The position numbers and the translations under genes were made by a program. A stretch of DNA of 64,000 bases, taken from Prevotella sp. (lineage in GTDB: Bacteria; Bacteroidota; Bacteroidia; Bacteroidales; Bacteroidaceae). Below are positions 48,570 through 57,632 of this stretch, in pieces. The notes beneath the pieces were generated by a model that saw only the letters and a program-made list of their open reading frames with translations, did no database searches and had not been told where the DNA came from. The stretch lies in the NCBI GenBank assembly GCA_017412705.1, contig JAFPWS010000074.1, positions 1 through 64,000 on the forward strand, written 5' to 3'. Position 1 is the first letter of the stretch; every line of letters starts with the position of its first letter.

Positions 48570-49772
48570 TTAACGCAGTTTATCATACGGGTCGGTACCA
48601 AGCACGGTTTTTGCCAGCCGTTTGGCCTTGTCGCGAAGGTCTGTGGTGTCGTCGCCTACCTCGCCATAGCAGAGGACGACGCCCATACGACGACCCTTGT
48701 GAGCCTCGGGCTTACCGAAGATGCGGATGCGGGTGCGGTCTTCCTTCAGCGTTTCCTCGAGGTTATAGGGCAGCAGCGAGCGGTCAACGGGTGTGTTAGC
48801 CTCAACGGGTGAGAGAATGACGGCCGAGGCACCGGCATGCTCCAGATGGATGCCAGCGATGGGTAAGCCCATGACGGCACGGAAGTGGAGTTCGAACTCA
48901 GAGAGGTTGGTCGTGTGACCCAGCGTCACCATACCCGTATCATGCGGACGGGGAGAAAGCTCAGAGAAGATGACCTCACCTTGCTTGGTCAGGAAGAACT
49001 CGACACCCCAGATGCCAGCACCCGTCAGCGCCTTAGTCACCTTGTCAGCCATCATCTGGGCCTGTTTGAGGGCTTCATCGGAGATCTTGTAGGGCTGCCA
49101 CGACTCACGATAATCGCCCGACTTCTGTACATGACCTATCGGAGGACAGAACAGCGTTGGCCAGCCGTGCTGCTGGGTGACGGTGAGCAGCGTGAACTCG
49201 GAATCGAAGTCGATGAACTCCTCGATAATGACCTCCTTGACATCACCTCTACCCTCCTCCATAGCCTCTTTGAAGGCTGCTTCCAGTTCTGCATCATTAT
49301 GCACATAGCTCTGACCGTGACCTGAGGACGACATCAGGGGCTTGACGACACAGGGGAAACCAATCTCGTCAGCGGCCTTCTTAAACTCCTCGAAGGTCTT
49401 GGCGTAGAAATACTTCGCCGTGCGCAGGCCCAGTTCCTTGGCGGCCAGGTCGCGGATGGCACGGCGGTTCATGGTGTAGTTGACGGCACGGGCTGAGGGG
49501 ACAACCTGGATGCCCTGCTCCTCGAACTTAAAGAGGCGTTCGGTGCGGATGGCCTCGATCTCGGGCACGATGATGTCGGGCTTATGCTTGTTGACAACAG
49601 CCTCCAAGGCGTCGCCATCGAGCATAGAAAAGACTTCGCGCTCGTCAGCCACCTGCATGGCCGGCGCATTGTCGTAACGGTCGCAGGCAATGACATACTG
49701 GCCGGCACGCATGGCGGCAATCACAAACTCCTTGCCCAGTTCGCCTGAGCCCAAAAGCAATATCTTCTTCAT
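48570..49772 (-). CDS. purT: Formate-dependent phosphoribosylglycinamide formyltransferase
   Basis: A 400-residue ATP-grasp enzyme. It opens [20 protein letters not shown], and carries the ATP-grasp segments ([50 protein letters not shown]). It formylates GAR with free formate and ATP, giving the same product as PurN (18094-18675). It lies five bases after rfbB within the long leftward operon, an unusual place for a purine gene. Confidence 0.94.
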   Translation of the reverse strand: MKKILLLGSGELGKEFVIAAMRAGQYVIACDRYDNAPAMQVADEREVFSMLDGDALEAVVNKHKPDIIVPEIEAIRTERLFKFEEQGIQVVPSARAVNYTMNRRAIRDLAAKELGLRTAKYFYAKTFEEFKKAADEIGFPCVVKPLMSSSGHGQSYVHNDAELEAAFKEAMEEGRGDVKEVIIEEFIDFDSEFTLLTVTQQHGWPTLFCPPIGHVQKSGDYRESWQPYKISDEALKQAQMMADKVTKALTGAGIWGVEFFLTKQGEVIFSELSPRPHDTGMVTLGHTTNLSEFELHFRAVMGLPIAGIHLEHAGASAVILSPVEANTPVDRSLLPYNLEETLKEDRTRIRIFGKPEAHKGRRMGVVLCYGEVGDDTTDLRDKAKRLAKTVLGTDPYDKLR

Positions 49773-49777
49773 AACGT

Positions 49778-50914
49778 TTATCGGTTAGCGTACATATTAT
49801 CGTAATACTTCTGATAGTCACCCGAGGTGACATTGTCCAGCCACTCCTGGTTGTCGAGATACCAGCGGACGGTCTTCTCGATGCCCTCCTCGAACTGGAG
49901 CGAAGGCTCCCAGCCCAGCTCGCGCTGCAATTTCGACGAGTCGATGGCGTAGCGGAGGTCGTGGCCGGCGCGGTCGGTGACGTAGGTGATGAGGTTCATA
50001 TCCTCGCCCTCCTTGCGGCCGAGGAGACGGTCGACGGTGTTGATGAGCACCTTGATGATGTCAATGTTCTTCCACTCGTTAAAGCCGCCTATGTTGTAGG
50101 TCTCAGCAACCTTACCCTCATGGAAGATGAGGTCGATAGCACGGGCATGGTCCTCAACGAACAACCAATCGCGTACGTTCTCGCCCTTACCATAGACGGG
50201 CAACGGCTTGCGGTGACGGATGTTATTAATAAACAGAGGTATCAGTTTCTCAGGGAACTGGTACGGGCCATAGTTGTTCGAGCAGTTGGTCACGATGACG
50301 GGCATGCCGTACGTATCATGGTAGGCACGAACGAAGTGGTCACTCGAGGCCTTGGCAGCCGAGTACGGCGAGTGCGGATTATACTTTGTAGTCTCCAAGA
50401 AGAACTTGTCGCCGTATGCCAAATGATGCTCAGCACTCGAGGCCGTCGTGGTGAACGGAGGCTCGATACCCTCAGGATGCGTCAGTTCCAGGGCGCCATA
50501 CACCTCGTCAGTCGAGATGTGATAGAAGCGCTTGCCCTCGTAACGCTCGGGCAGCGACTCCCAGTAGAGCTTGGCAGCCTGCAACAGCGACAGCGTACCC
50601 ATGACGTTGGTCTTGGCAAACGTAAACGGGTCCTTGATGCTGCGGTCCACATGGCTCTCAGCAGCGAGGTGAATGATACCATCGACCTTCTTGTCCTGCA
50701 TCAGCTTGTAGAAGGCGTCGAAGTCGCAGATGTCCATCTTTACAAACTCGTAGTTCGGCTTGTCCTCGATGTCCTTGAGGTTAGCCAGGTTGCCGGCATA
50801 CGTCAGTTTGTCGAGGTTGATGATGTGGTAGTCGGGATACTTGTTCACAAACAGGCGCACCACATGGCTTCCTATAAAGCCTGCGCCACCAGTAATGACA
50901 ACGGTACGTTTCAT
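49778..50914 (-). CDS. rfbB: dTDP-glucose 4,6-dehydratase
   Basis: A 378-residue extended short-chain dehydrogenase. The NAD motif is [13 protein letters not shown], the catalytic signature is HISTDEVYG, and the YxxxK pair is in [10 protein letters not shown]. It makes dTDP-4-keto-6-deoxyglucose for rhamnose or amino-sugar synthesis. Rhamnose genes rfbACD are not beside it; the FdtA-like cupin suggests an amino-deoxy sugar. I start at the ATG at 50914 because the longer frame would overlap the small gene upstream. Confidence 0.94.
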   Translation of the reverse strand: MKRTVVITGGAGFIGSHVVRLFVNKYPDYHIINLDKLTYAGNLANLKDIEDKPNYEFVKMDICDFDAFYKLMQDKKVDGIIHLAAESHVDRSIKDPFTFAKTNVMGTLSLLQAAKLYWESLPERYEGKRFYHISTDEVYGALELTHPEGIEPPFTTTASSAEHHLAYGDKFFLETTKYNPHSPYSAAKASSDHFVRAYHDTYGMPVIVTNCSNNYGPYQFPEKLIPLFINNIRHRKPLPVYGKGENVRDWLFVEDHARAIDLIFHEGKVAETYNIGGFNEWKNIDIIKVLINTVDRLLGRKEGEDMNLITYVTDRAGHDLRYAIDSSKLQRELGWEPSLQFEEGIEKTVRWYLDNQEWLDNVTSGDYQKYYDNMYANR

Positions 50915-50925
50915 ATTTCTAAATA

Positions 50926-51111
50926 TTATTTCTTTTTCTTCTTCCAATCATAAATAAAGTTGCCAAGTCCAAACACGAGGGCAAAAATAGCCGTTCTATA
51001 AAAGTTGATTTCTGGTTTCGTAAAATACTGAAACACAATGTCAACGATAGCGGCAAGCACGACCATCCCTGCGGCCTTTGCCAAAAAAGCGAAAAGTTTA
51101 TCTCTTGTCAT
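50926..51111 (-). CDS. 61-residue two-helix membrane protein
   Basis: A basic start (MTRDKLFAFLAKAAG), a helix at about residues 12-30, a short loop (TKPEINFYR), a second helix (about 38-53: TAIFALVFGLGNFIY) and a tail DWKKKKK. It sits between yfcE-like and rfbB genes with gaps of 18 and 11 bases. The second helix and Lys tail resemble the small protein at 16188-16367. Function unknown. Confidence 0.65.
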   Translation of the reverse strand: MTRDKLFAFLAKAAGMVVLAAIVDIVFQYFTKPEINFYRTAIFALVFGLGNFIYDWKKKKK

Positions 51112-51129
51112 AATTCTATTTTGTTGTAT

Positions 51130-51621
51130 TTATCTCCCTAATGTTATAACTTCGCAATCACTGAATTTATTGCCCTCAATGGTCAGACGAATCAGCGTAC
51201 GCTCCTTGTGCCATCCTTGGAGACCCGCAGCACCCGGATTGATGTGCAGCAGGTTGAGCGTCTTGTCGAACTTCACCTTTAGGATATGCGAGTGTCCTGC
51301 GATAAACAGTTGCGGAGGGTTGGCATACAGCTGGCCGCGGATGGAGTAGTCGTAGTTGCCAGGGTATCCGCCAATGTGCTTCATCAGCACCTCGACATCC
51401 TCACACTTCCAGCGCAGCACCTCCGGATACATCAGACGCAGGTCGCCACCATCGCAGTTGCCGCAGACGGCCCGCAACGGTCGGAACTCGTTCAGCTTCT
51501 CGGCCACTTCCAGCGACCCTATGTCGCCGGCATGCCATATCTCGTCGCAGGGTTCAAAGTAATGCAGGTACTTAGGGTCCCAGTAGCTATGCGTATCGCT
51601 GATAATACCTATTTTCTTCAT
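51130..51621 (-). CDS. YfcE-type metallophosphoesterase
   Basis: A 163-residue MJ0936/YfcE family phosphodiesterase. All metal motifs are visible: SDTH, HAGDIG, GNCD and GHSH. Physiological substrate unknown. Start overlaps the stop of the upstream gene by four bases (ATGA type). Confidence 0.9.
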   Translation of the reverse strand: MKKIGIISDTHSYWDPKYLHYFEPCDEIWHAGDIGSLEVAEKLNEFRPLRAVCGNCDGGDLRLMYPEVLRWKCEDVEVLMKHIGGYPGNYDYSIRGQLYANPPQLFIAGHSHILKVKFDKTLNLLHINPGAAGLQGWHKERTLIRLTIEGNKFSDCEVITLGR

Positions 51622-52682
51622 GCGCCAAGTCTTAAGCCGATGCCCAGCATCAGGTTGTTTGTATAATTATAGTTGTAGAGACAGTAGCCGATGTTGAAGA
51701 AGAAATGACGGCTCACGTCAATCTTCATGGCCAGCGTCTCATAGAAGCAGTCAAGGCCTCCCACCACATAGCGCCCAAAGCCAGCGCTGGCGCGGAACAC
51801 GGGCATGGTGAGCTCAGCACGGACCTGTAAGCCCAGCGACATCATCGGACTGACGCTCTCGTCGTAGACACCATCTATCGACGGCCCCAAAGCAAAGGCA
51901 CTATTCAGCCTGTAAGTAGGGCTGACGCTGATTCCCGCCACGCTATAGGTCGTCGGATTCTCCAGGCTACGCTTCTTCCACCCCCCGTAAGCCACTATGT
52001 CCCACGCCCAGTGTTTGCCTTGGGGCATGGTCTCCGCCGAGAACAACGAAGCGCTTGAGATGTCCTCCCTGCGGTTGAAGTAATAAGCCAGCGACACACG
52101 TCCACCCATCGTGTTAAAGCCTTCGTTGGGCATGCGCAGGTTGGCGTTGGAGGAGTGGGCATAGCCATAGCCCAGGTTCAGGTCCCATTGGCGCGACAGC
52201 ATAAACCTCAGGAACACGTCGGCACCGATATACGACATCACCTTCGAGCCCACGACATGGTTGGTCTCATTGATCTTCGCCTCGTAGGCCTTCCATCCGA
52301 CGGCGACACCCAGGTTCAGCTCGTAGCTCAGCGACACCCTTCGGGAAAAGTTGATGATAGGCGCTCCCTGCACGATATACGCCAGAAAGGGTGTTCCCAA
52401 CTGGCGATTGGTCACCAGCGTACCGACGCCTATGCCGGCATAGGCACCGGCCTCCGACGGATTACCGGCCCGCTGCAAGGCATACTTCAGGCGGAAGGTC
52501 GTCGAGCTATTGATATTCACACCATCAGGGTTCTCGCCGCGCAGATAGCGGTTATTCTGGATAACCCCGCTGGGCACCACGTCAACCTCCAGCCTATGCA
52601 CCGTCGTCGTGTCGCTCCACACAGGGAGAGCAACCATCGACATAAGCGCAATCAGCAAGCAGTGGCACACGACATGTCTCAT
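51618..52682 (-). CDS. Acyloxyacyl hydrolase / PagL-like outer-membrane protein
   Basis: A 354-residue exported beta-barrel protein: signal peptide (CLLIALMSMVALPVWS), many amphipathic strands, and the PagL-like segment YAHSSNANLRMPNEGFNTMG holding candidate catalytic His, Ser and Glu. It would remove an acyl chain from lipid A. It is longer than classic PagL, with an extra C-terminal strand set, as usual in this phylum. Four-base overlaps on both sides show tight coupling with the kinase-like and phosphoesterase genes. Confidence 0.75.
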   Translation of the reverse strand: MRHVVCHCLLIALMSMVALPVWSDTTTVHRLEVDVVPSGVIQNNRYLRGENPDGVNINSSTTFRLKYALQRAGNPSEAGAYAGIGVGTLVTNRQLGTPFLAYIVQGAPIINFSRRVSLSYELNLGVAVGWKAYEAKINETNHVVGSKVMSYIGADVFLRFMLSRQWDLNLGYGYAHSSNANLRMPNEGFNTMGGRVSLAYYFNRREDISSASLFSAETMPQGKHWAWDIVAYGGWKKRSLENPTTYSVAGISVSPTYRLNSAFALGPSIDGVYDESVSPMMSLGLQVRAELTMPVFRASAGFGRYVVGGLDCFYETLAMKIDVSRHFFFNIGYCLYNYNYTNNLMLGIGLRLGA

Positions 52683-53308
52683 AGCATGAACCGTTTACGG
52701 ATGAAGTCGGCTATCAGTTTCTCCGTAGCCTGCAACCCGAGCACGGAGGTGTCGATGCAGAGGTCGTACGACTCGGCTGCTCCCCACTTCTTTCCAGTAT
52801 AGTAGTTGTAATAGGCCGCACGCTTGGCCTCGCGCTGCTCAATGAACCGTCGGGCCTGTGCCATATCCAACTGTTGCTTGGCCATAATCTGCTGGGCACG
52901 GAACTCCATCGAGGCTGTAATAAACACATTCACCACATTGGGCTTAGCGCGTAATACGTAGTCGGCACAACGTCCCACAAAGACACACGAGCCTTCACTG
53001 GCGGCCTTCATGATAGCGTCGCTCTGAAACTTGAACAACGACTCCTGCGAGAAGTTGTTCTGATACATATTGTTGTCGGACACGTGGGTTGCATGCAGGT
53101 GGAACAACGAGCGGAAAATGCCACGCTGCTCGTCGTTCTGTTCAAAAAACTTTTCCGAGAAGCCGCTCTCCTTGGCAGCCAGGTTCAACAGTTCACGATC
53201 GTAATACTTGGCATTGAAGTCGAGTGCCAGCATACGGGCTATGTCGTGTCCGCCCGAACCTAATTGGCGACCCACGCAGATAATAATATGGCTATTGTTC
53301 TTTTCCAT
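52679..53308 (-). CDS. Cytidylate kinase-like family protein (second copy)
   Basis: A 209-residue P-loop protein related to that at 4091-4735: ICVGRQLGSGGHDIARMLA has the same modified P-loop (GSGGHDI), and FVGRCADYVLRAKPN and MEFRAQQIMAKQQ match its core. The two are clearly diverged. It overlaps MATE by 17 bases and the lipid A enzyme by four, so a link to envelope modification is possible; substrate unknown. Confidence 0.85.
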   Translation of the reverse strand: MEKNNSHIIICVGRQLGSGGHDIARMLALDFNAKYYDRELLNLAAKESGFSEKFFEQNDEQRGIFRSLFHLHATHVSDNNMYQNNFSQESLFKFQSDAIMKAASEGSCVFVGRCADYVLRAKPNVVNVFITASMEFRAQQIMAKQQLDMAQARRFIEQREAKRAAYYNYYTGKKWGAAESYDLCIDTSVLGLQATEKLIADFIRKRFML

Positions 53309-54650
53309 TTGTCTTTAGTTTTTTCATATACCACCATAGCAGGGGCAAGGTCATGGCAAACGAGCCAAAGTCAGAGACACACATTGAATACCAGACACCA
53401 TCGAGCCCAAGGAACAATGGGAATACGTATGCCATGGGAATCAGCAAGATGAGCTGACGCGAGAGCGACAGGAAGATGCTGACCTTCACCTTGCCGATAC
53501 ACTGGAAGAAATTGGTGATGACAGCCTGCGAGCCGACGACGAAGAACACCAGCATGTTGAGCTTGATGCCCCGTGCCGCCATGTCTATCAGCGTCTGGTC
53601 GGTCGTGAACACCCGTGCTATCGCATTCGGGAACAGCATGGAGAGCGACCAGCCTATCAGCAGGATGGTCGTTGCCGACGCGATGGTCAGCCACAAGCAG
53701 CGGAACATACGGTCATAGTTCTCCGCACCGTAGTTATAGCCCACGATGGGCTGCATGCCCTGGTTCATGCCCATGACGAACATAAAGAGCACCATCACCA
53801 CCGAGTTGGCTATCGAGTAGGCTCCCACCGCCATGTCGCCGCCATAGCGCACAAACTGGTTGTTCATAAAGATGACCACCAGACAGGCCGTGACATTCAT
53901 CAGAAACGGCGAGATACCGATGGCAATGATGTTGCGCACAAGGTTGGCCTTTAGCCTGTAGATGCCTCGCTTCAGGTGCAGCAGCTCCTTGGGATTGCTG
54001 AAAATCCACATCTGCCAGCACAGGGCCATCGTCTGACTGGTAATCGTTGCCAGGGCCGCACCGCGGATGCCCCAGCGCAGCCACCACACAAAAGTCACCA
54101 CCAGCAGGATGTTCATGCCGACGGTGAACAGCGTGGCATACATGGCATGGCGCGGCTTTCCCGCCGCTCTCAGCACGGCATTCATGCCGAAGTACATGTG
54201 CGTCACCATGTTACCCAAAAGGATGACCACCATGAATTCACGGGCATAGGGCAGTGTCACCTCTGAGGCACCGAAGAAACGCAGGATGGGGTCGAGGAAT
54301 ATCAGGCATACCGCCATGAACAGGAATCCGATGATGAGGTTCAACGTCACCGTATTGCCCAGCAGGTGCTCGGCAGTCCTGTAGTCCTTCTGTCCCAGCT
54401 TTACGCTGATACACGTCGAGGCACCCACGCCGACGGCAGCACCAAAGGCTCCCGAGAGATTCATGAAGGGAAAGGTGATGCCCAGGCCCGCAATGGCCTC
54501 AGGACCTACCATCTGCCCTATCATGGCACGGTCTATGATGTTATACAGGCTGCTGGCTGTCATAGCCACAATAGCCGGCAGGGCATACTGCATAAGCAGT
54601 CCGCCAACAGGTTTTGTCCCCAATTCCAGAGCAGCTTGTTTGTTGTCCAT
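53292..54650 (-). CDS. MATE family efflux transporter
   Basis: A 452-residue transporter with twelve helices in two similar halves; the N-terminus has the family pattern GGLLMQYALPAIVAMTASSLYNIIDRAMIG and the C-half the repeat NYGAENYDRMFRC. MATE proteins export drugs or metabolites in exchange for Na+ or H+. It is the first gene of a ten-gene leftward operon, with the promoter 17 bases upstream. Confidence 0.92.
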   Translation of the reverse strand: MDNKQAALELGTKPVGGLLMQYALPAIVAMTASSLYNIIDRAMIGQMVGPEAIAGLGITFPFMNLSGAFGAAVGVGASTCISVKLGQKDYRTAEHLLGNTVTLNLIIGFLFMAVCLIFLDPILRFFGASEVTLPYAREFMVVILLGNMVTHMYFGMNAVLRAAGKPRHAMYATLFTVGMNILLVVTFVWWLRWGIRGAALATITSQTMALCWQMWIFSNPKELLHLKRGIYRLKANLVRNIIAIGISPFLMNVTACLVVIFMNNQFVRYGGDMAVGAYSIANSVVMVLFMFVMGMNQGMQPIVGYNYGAENYDRMFRCLWLTIASATTILLIGWSLSMLFPNAIARVFTTDQTLIDMAARGIKLNMLVFFVVGSQAVITNFFQCIGKVKVSIFLSLSRQLILLIPMAYVFPLFLGLDGVWYSMCVSDFGSFAMTLPLLWWYMKKLKTNGKEQ

Positions 54651-54666
54651 ATCTGAAAATAATGTG

Positions 54667-54698
54667 CAAAAGTACTGCTTATTCTTCGAATAACCAAA
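54667..54698 (-). promoter_or_regulatory. Promoter of the ten-gene leftward operon
   Basis: Minus-strand TTTG (54695-54698), a 20-base spacer and TACTTTTG (54667-54674). No other clear promoter box is seen between 47009 and this site. Confidence 0.75.
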
Positions 54699-54739
54699 TA
54701 ATCCTTGCTATTTATTATCTATTTTTATATTTTTCTTTG

Positions 54740-54747
54740 TACCTTTG
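54740..54747 (+). promoter_or_regulatory. -7 box of the subtilase-xseAB operon
   Basis: TACCTTTG, 20 bases before the ATG at 54768; -33 element weak. Confidence 0.55.
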
Positions 54748-54767
54748 CACACGGAAAACAAACTACA

Positions 54768-56198
54768 ATGCGAATGCGACGAATCCTTCTTCTGCTCACC
54801 ATACTCTTCTGCGCAACCGGCTTATATGCCGAGTCGCAACAGGAGACGCTGCAGCGTGTCAAGTACAAGCACGGACCTGCCTACATCTACCGCCTGACTC
54901 TCACCGACAAGCAGGGCACAGGCTACTCGCTGGAGCACCCCATGCGCTTCCTGTCACGTCGTAGCGTCGAGCGTCGCCGTCGGCAGGGACTGCCCCTCGA
55001 CTCCACCGACCTGCCTGTATCCGACCGTTACATCAGAATGGTTGAGCGCAACGAAGTCGTCGTCATCGGACAGAGCCGCTGGCAGAACACCCTTCTGGTG
55101 CGCATCCCCGACACCACAGTCATCCAGCGCATCAGCCAGCTGCCCTTCGTCAAGTCCTGCAAGATGGTCTGGCAAGCCCCCGACTCAGTGACGCCGACAG
55201 CCATCAAAGCCAAATACCACGAGCACTTTGAGGAGCGCGACAGCGTCACTGGCGACCCCTACGGACAGACCTCCCTGCAGACAACCACCCTCATGGGACA
55301 GCGGCTGCACGACATCGGACTGCGTGGCGAGACCATGATGATAGCCGTCATCGACGGAGGATTCAAGAACGTAGACAAGATTCCAGCCTTCCAGAATATC
55401 GACATCCGAGGCTATCATGACTTCGTCACTCCACCCTCGCCCAGCATCTTTGCCGAGACCGACCATGGCACAAAGGTACTGTCGGCCATGGCCCTCTACG
55501 CAACTTATTACTATGTAGGTACGGCCCCCCGGGCCAGCTACTGGCTGCTGCGCTCGGAAGACCAGCAGACGGAGCAGGAGGTCGAGGAAGACTACTGGAC
55601 CATGGCCGCCGAGTATGCCGACTCCGTGGGTTGCGACCTCGTCAACTCGTCGCTTGGCTATAACGAGTACGACCACGCCAGCATGTCCTACCGGCAGTGG
55701 CAGATGGACGGCCAGACTTCCTTTGCCAGCCGCTCGGCGTCGCTGATGGCCCGCAAGGGAATGATCCTCGTCAACTCCGCCGGCAACTCCGGCATGGGAA
55801 CATGGAAGAAGATTGGCGTGCCTGCCGATGCCGACCACATCCTGACCGTCGGCGCCATGCTGGCCGACGCACCGCATAAGATAGCACCCTTCAGCAGCGT
55901 CGGCCCTACACAGGACCAGCGTGTCAAACCCGACGTGGTGGCCATCGGAGCCCCGGCGCGTCTGGTCAATGGCCGTGGCGTCATCATGGACGACATGGGG
56001 ACATCGTTCTCAGCGCCCATCGTCTGCGGACTGACGGCATGCCTGTGGCAGGCCCTGCCCAAGATGACTGCCGAACAGGTCATCGAGCTCATCCGCCTGA
56101 GCAGCAGTAATTACGAACATCCCGACAATATCTACGGCTACGGCGTGCCCAACTTCTGGCGAGCCTACCAGATAGGGAGATACAAGAGTCTGAAGTGA
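54768..56198 (+). CDS. Secreted S8 family (subtilisin-like) serine peptidase
   Basis: A 476-residue exported peptidase: signal peptide (RILLLLTILFCATGLYA), an inhibitor-like propeptide region (about 25-165), then the catalytic triad as AVIDGG (Asp), TDHGTKV (His) and GTSFSAP (Ser), with the oxyanion Asn in NSAGNSG. No C-terminal sorting domain follows, so it may stay in the periplasm. The start at 54768 avoids the promoter; an ATG at 54774 is also possible. The xseA start overlaps its stop (TGATG). Confidence 0.88.
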   Translation: MRMRRILLLLTILFCATGLYAESQQETLQRVKYKHGPAYIYRLTLTDKQGTGYSLEHPMRFLSRRSVERRRRQGLPLDSTDLPVSDRYIRMVERNEVVVIGQSRWQNTLLVRIPDTTVIQRISQLPFVKSCKMVWQAPDSVTPTAIKAKYHEHFEERDSVTGDPYGQTSLQTTTLMGQRLHDIGLRGETMMIAVIDGGFKNVDKIPAFQNIDIRGYHDFVTPPSPSIFAETDHGTKVLSAMALYATYYYVGTAPRASYWLLRSEDQQTEQEVEEDYWTMAAEYADSVGCDLVNSSLGYNEYDHASMSYRQWQMDGQTSFASRSASLMARKGMILVNSAGNSGMGTWKKIGVPADADHILTVGAMLADAPHKIAPFSSVGPTQDQRVKPDVVAIGAPARLVNGRGVIMDDMGTSFSAPIVCGLTACLWQALPKMTAEQVIELIRLSSSNYEHPDNIYGYGVPNFWRAYQIGRYKSLK

Positions 56199-57433
56199 TG
56201 GGTGGGAAGCATTATACCTTGCGCCAGCTGAACCTGATGGTGCGCGAAGCCGTCGAGATGCAACTGCCCGACGAATACTGGGTAGAGGCAGAGCTGTCGG
56301 AGTGTCGCGAACATGGCGGACACTGCTACATGGAACTCATCGAGAAGGACGAGCGTTCCAACACGCCAACAGCCCGTGCCTCGGCCAAGTGCTGGCATCA
56401 GACGTGGCAGATGGTACGTCCCTACTTCGAGCGCACCACCGGACAGCCGCTCCGTGCCGGCATGAAGGTGCTGCTGCAGGTCTATGCCCAGTACCATGAG
56501 GCTTACGGCTTCTCGTGGATTGTCACCGACATCGACCCCACCTATACCCTGGGCGACATGGCCCGCCGTCGGCAGGAGATTATCCGACAGCTCAAGGAGG
56601 AAGGTGTCTTCGACCTGCAGCGCGAGCTGCGAATACCCCTGTTTGCACAGCGCATAGCCGTCATCAGTGCCCCCAACGCTGCCGGCTATGGCGACTTCTG
56701 CCGCCAGCTGGAGGATAACGCCTACGGATTCCGCTTCACCGTGCAGCTGTTTCCTGCCGTCATGCAGGGCGAGCAGGTGGAGCAGAGCGTCATTGCCGCC
56801 CTCAACAGAATCTACGAACAAAGCCCACAGCCATACGACGTCGTCTGCATCCTGCGCGGCGGTGGTGCCACGGCCGATTTGAGCGGCTTCGACACGCTGG
56901 CTCTGGCAGAGAACGTAGCCCAGTTCCCCCTGCCCGTCATCACAGGCATCGGACACGACCGCGACGAGACCATCCTCGACATGGTGGCCAACATCCATGT
57001 CAAGACACCCACCGCTGCTGCCACCCTGCTCATCGACCGACTGCGGCAGGTACTGGACCGCATCGGGCAGGCAGAAGACTTCATCGCCCACTACGTCAGC
57101 GAGCGCATCCGCAGCCAGCAGCAACGCATCAACCAGCTGGCCACGCTCATCCCCACCCTCGCCCTGCACGCCATCAGCGAGGGGCGCCACCGCATCGAGC
57201 TGGCAGAGAGCCGTCTGCCCATAGCCATCGAGCGCAGGCTCACCGAGCAGAAGCACCGTCTGGAGCGCATCACCCTCCAGCTGCAGGGCTTCGACCCGCA
57301 GCTGCTGCTCAGCCGTGGCTACAGCATCACCCTCAAGGATGGCCGTGCCGTCCGCGACCCCAGCCTGCTCAGGCCTGGCGACGAGATAGTAACACGAGTA
57401 GAAAAAGGAACCATCAAATCCATTGTCAAATGA
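56198..57433 (+). CDS. xseA: Exodeoxyribonuclease VII large subunit
   Basis: A 411-residue XseA. It has the N-terminal OB fold (YWVEAELSECREHGGHCYMEL), the catalytic core (IAVISAPNAAGYGDF; VVCILRGGGATADLSGFD; PVITGIGHDRDETILD; VKTPTAAATLL) and a coiled-coil C-terminal part. With XseB it degrades single-stranded DNA. ATG at 56198 shares a base with the upstream stop; the GTG at 56195 would also work. xseB overlaps its end by four bases. Confidence 0.95.
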   Translation: MGGKHYTLRQLNLMVREAVEMQLPDEYWVEAELSECREHGGHCYMELIEKDERSNTPTARASAKCWHQTWQMVRPYFERTTGQPLRAGMKVLLQVYAQYHEAYGFSWIVTDIDPTYTLGDMARRRQEIIRQLKEEGVFDLQRELRIPLFAQRIAVISAPNAAGYGDFCRQLEDNAYGFRFTVQLFPAVMQGEQVEQSVIAALNRIYEQSPQPYDVVCILRGGGATADLSGFDTLALAENVAQFPLPVITGIGHDRDETILDMVANIHVKTPTAAATLLIDRLRQVLDRIGQAEDFIAHYVSERIRSQQQRINQLATLIPTLALHAISEGRHRIELAESRLPIAIERRLTEQKHRLERITLQLQGFDPQLLLSRGYSITLKDGRAVRDPSLLRPGDEIVTRVEKGTIKSIVK

Positions 57434-57627
57434 ACGAAGAAACGATGAAATACGAAGAGGCACTGGCTCAGCTGGAGGCCATAGTCCGCAAGATGGAAGC
57501 TAACGAGTACGACATAGACGAACTCGCTGTGCAGCTGAAGACTGCACAGCGGTTAATCAAGCTCTGCAAGGACAAGCTGACCAAGACAGAGGCGGACATC
57601 CTGAAGATACAGGCCGAGCGCGAGTAG
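57430..57627 (+). CDS. xseB: Exodeoxyribonuclease VII small subunit
   Basis: A 65-residue helical protein with the XseB pattern YEEALAQLEAIVRKME then a charged second helix. Several copies bind the coiled coil of XseA. ATGA overlap with xseA. It converges on the beta-barrel gene with five bases between the stops. Confidence 0.94.
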   Translation: MNEETMKYEEALAQLEAIVRKMEANEYDIDELAVQLKTAQRLIKLCKDKLTKTEADILKIQAERE

Positions 57628-57632
57628 TTTCC

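Noticed and set aside
56165..57463. 432-codon minus-strand frame opposite xseA
   Set aside because: XseA on the plus strand has all family motifs; the minus frame has no recognisable domain and no promoter.
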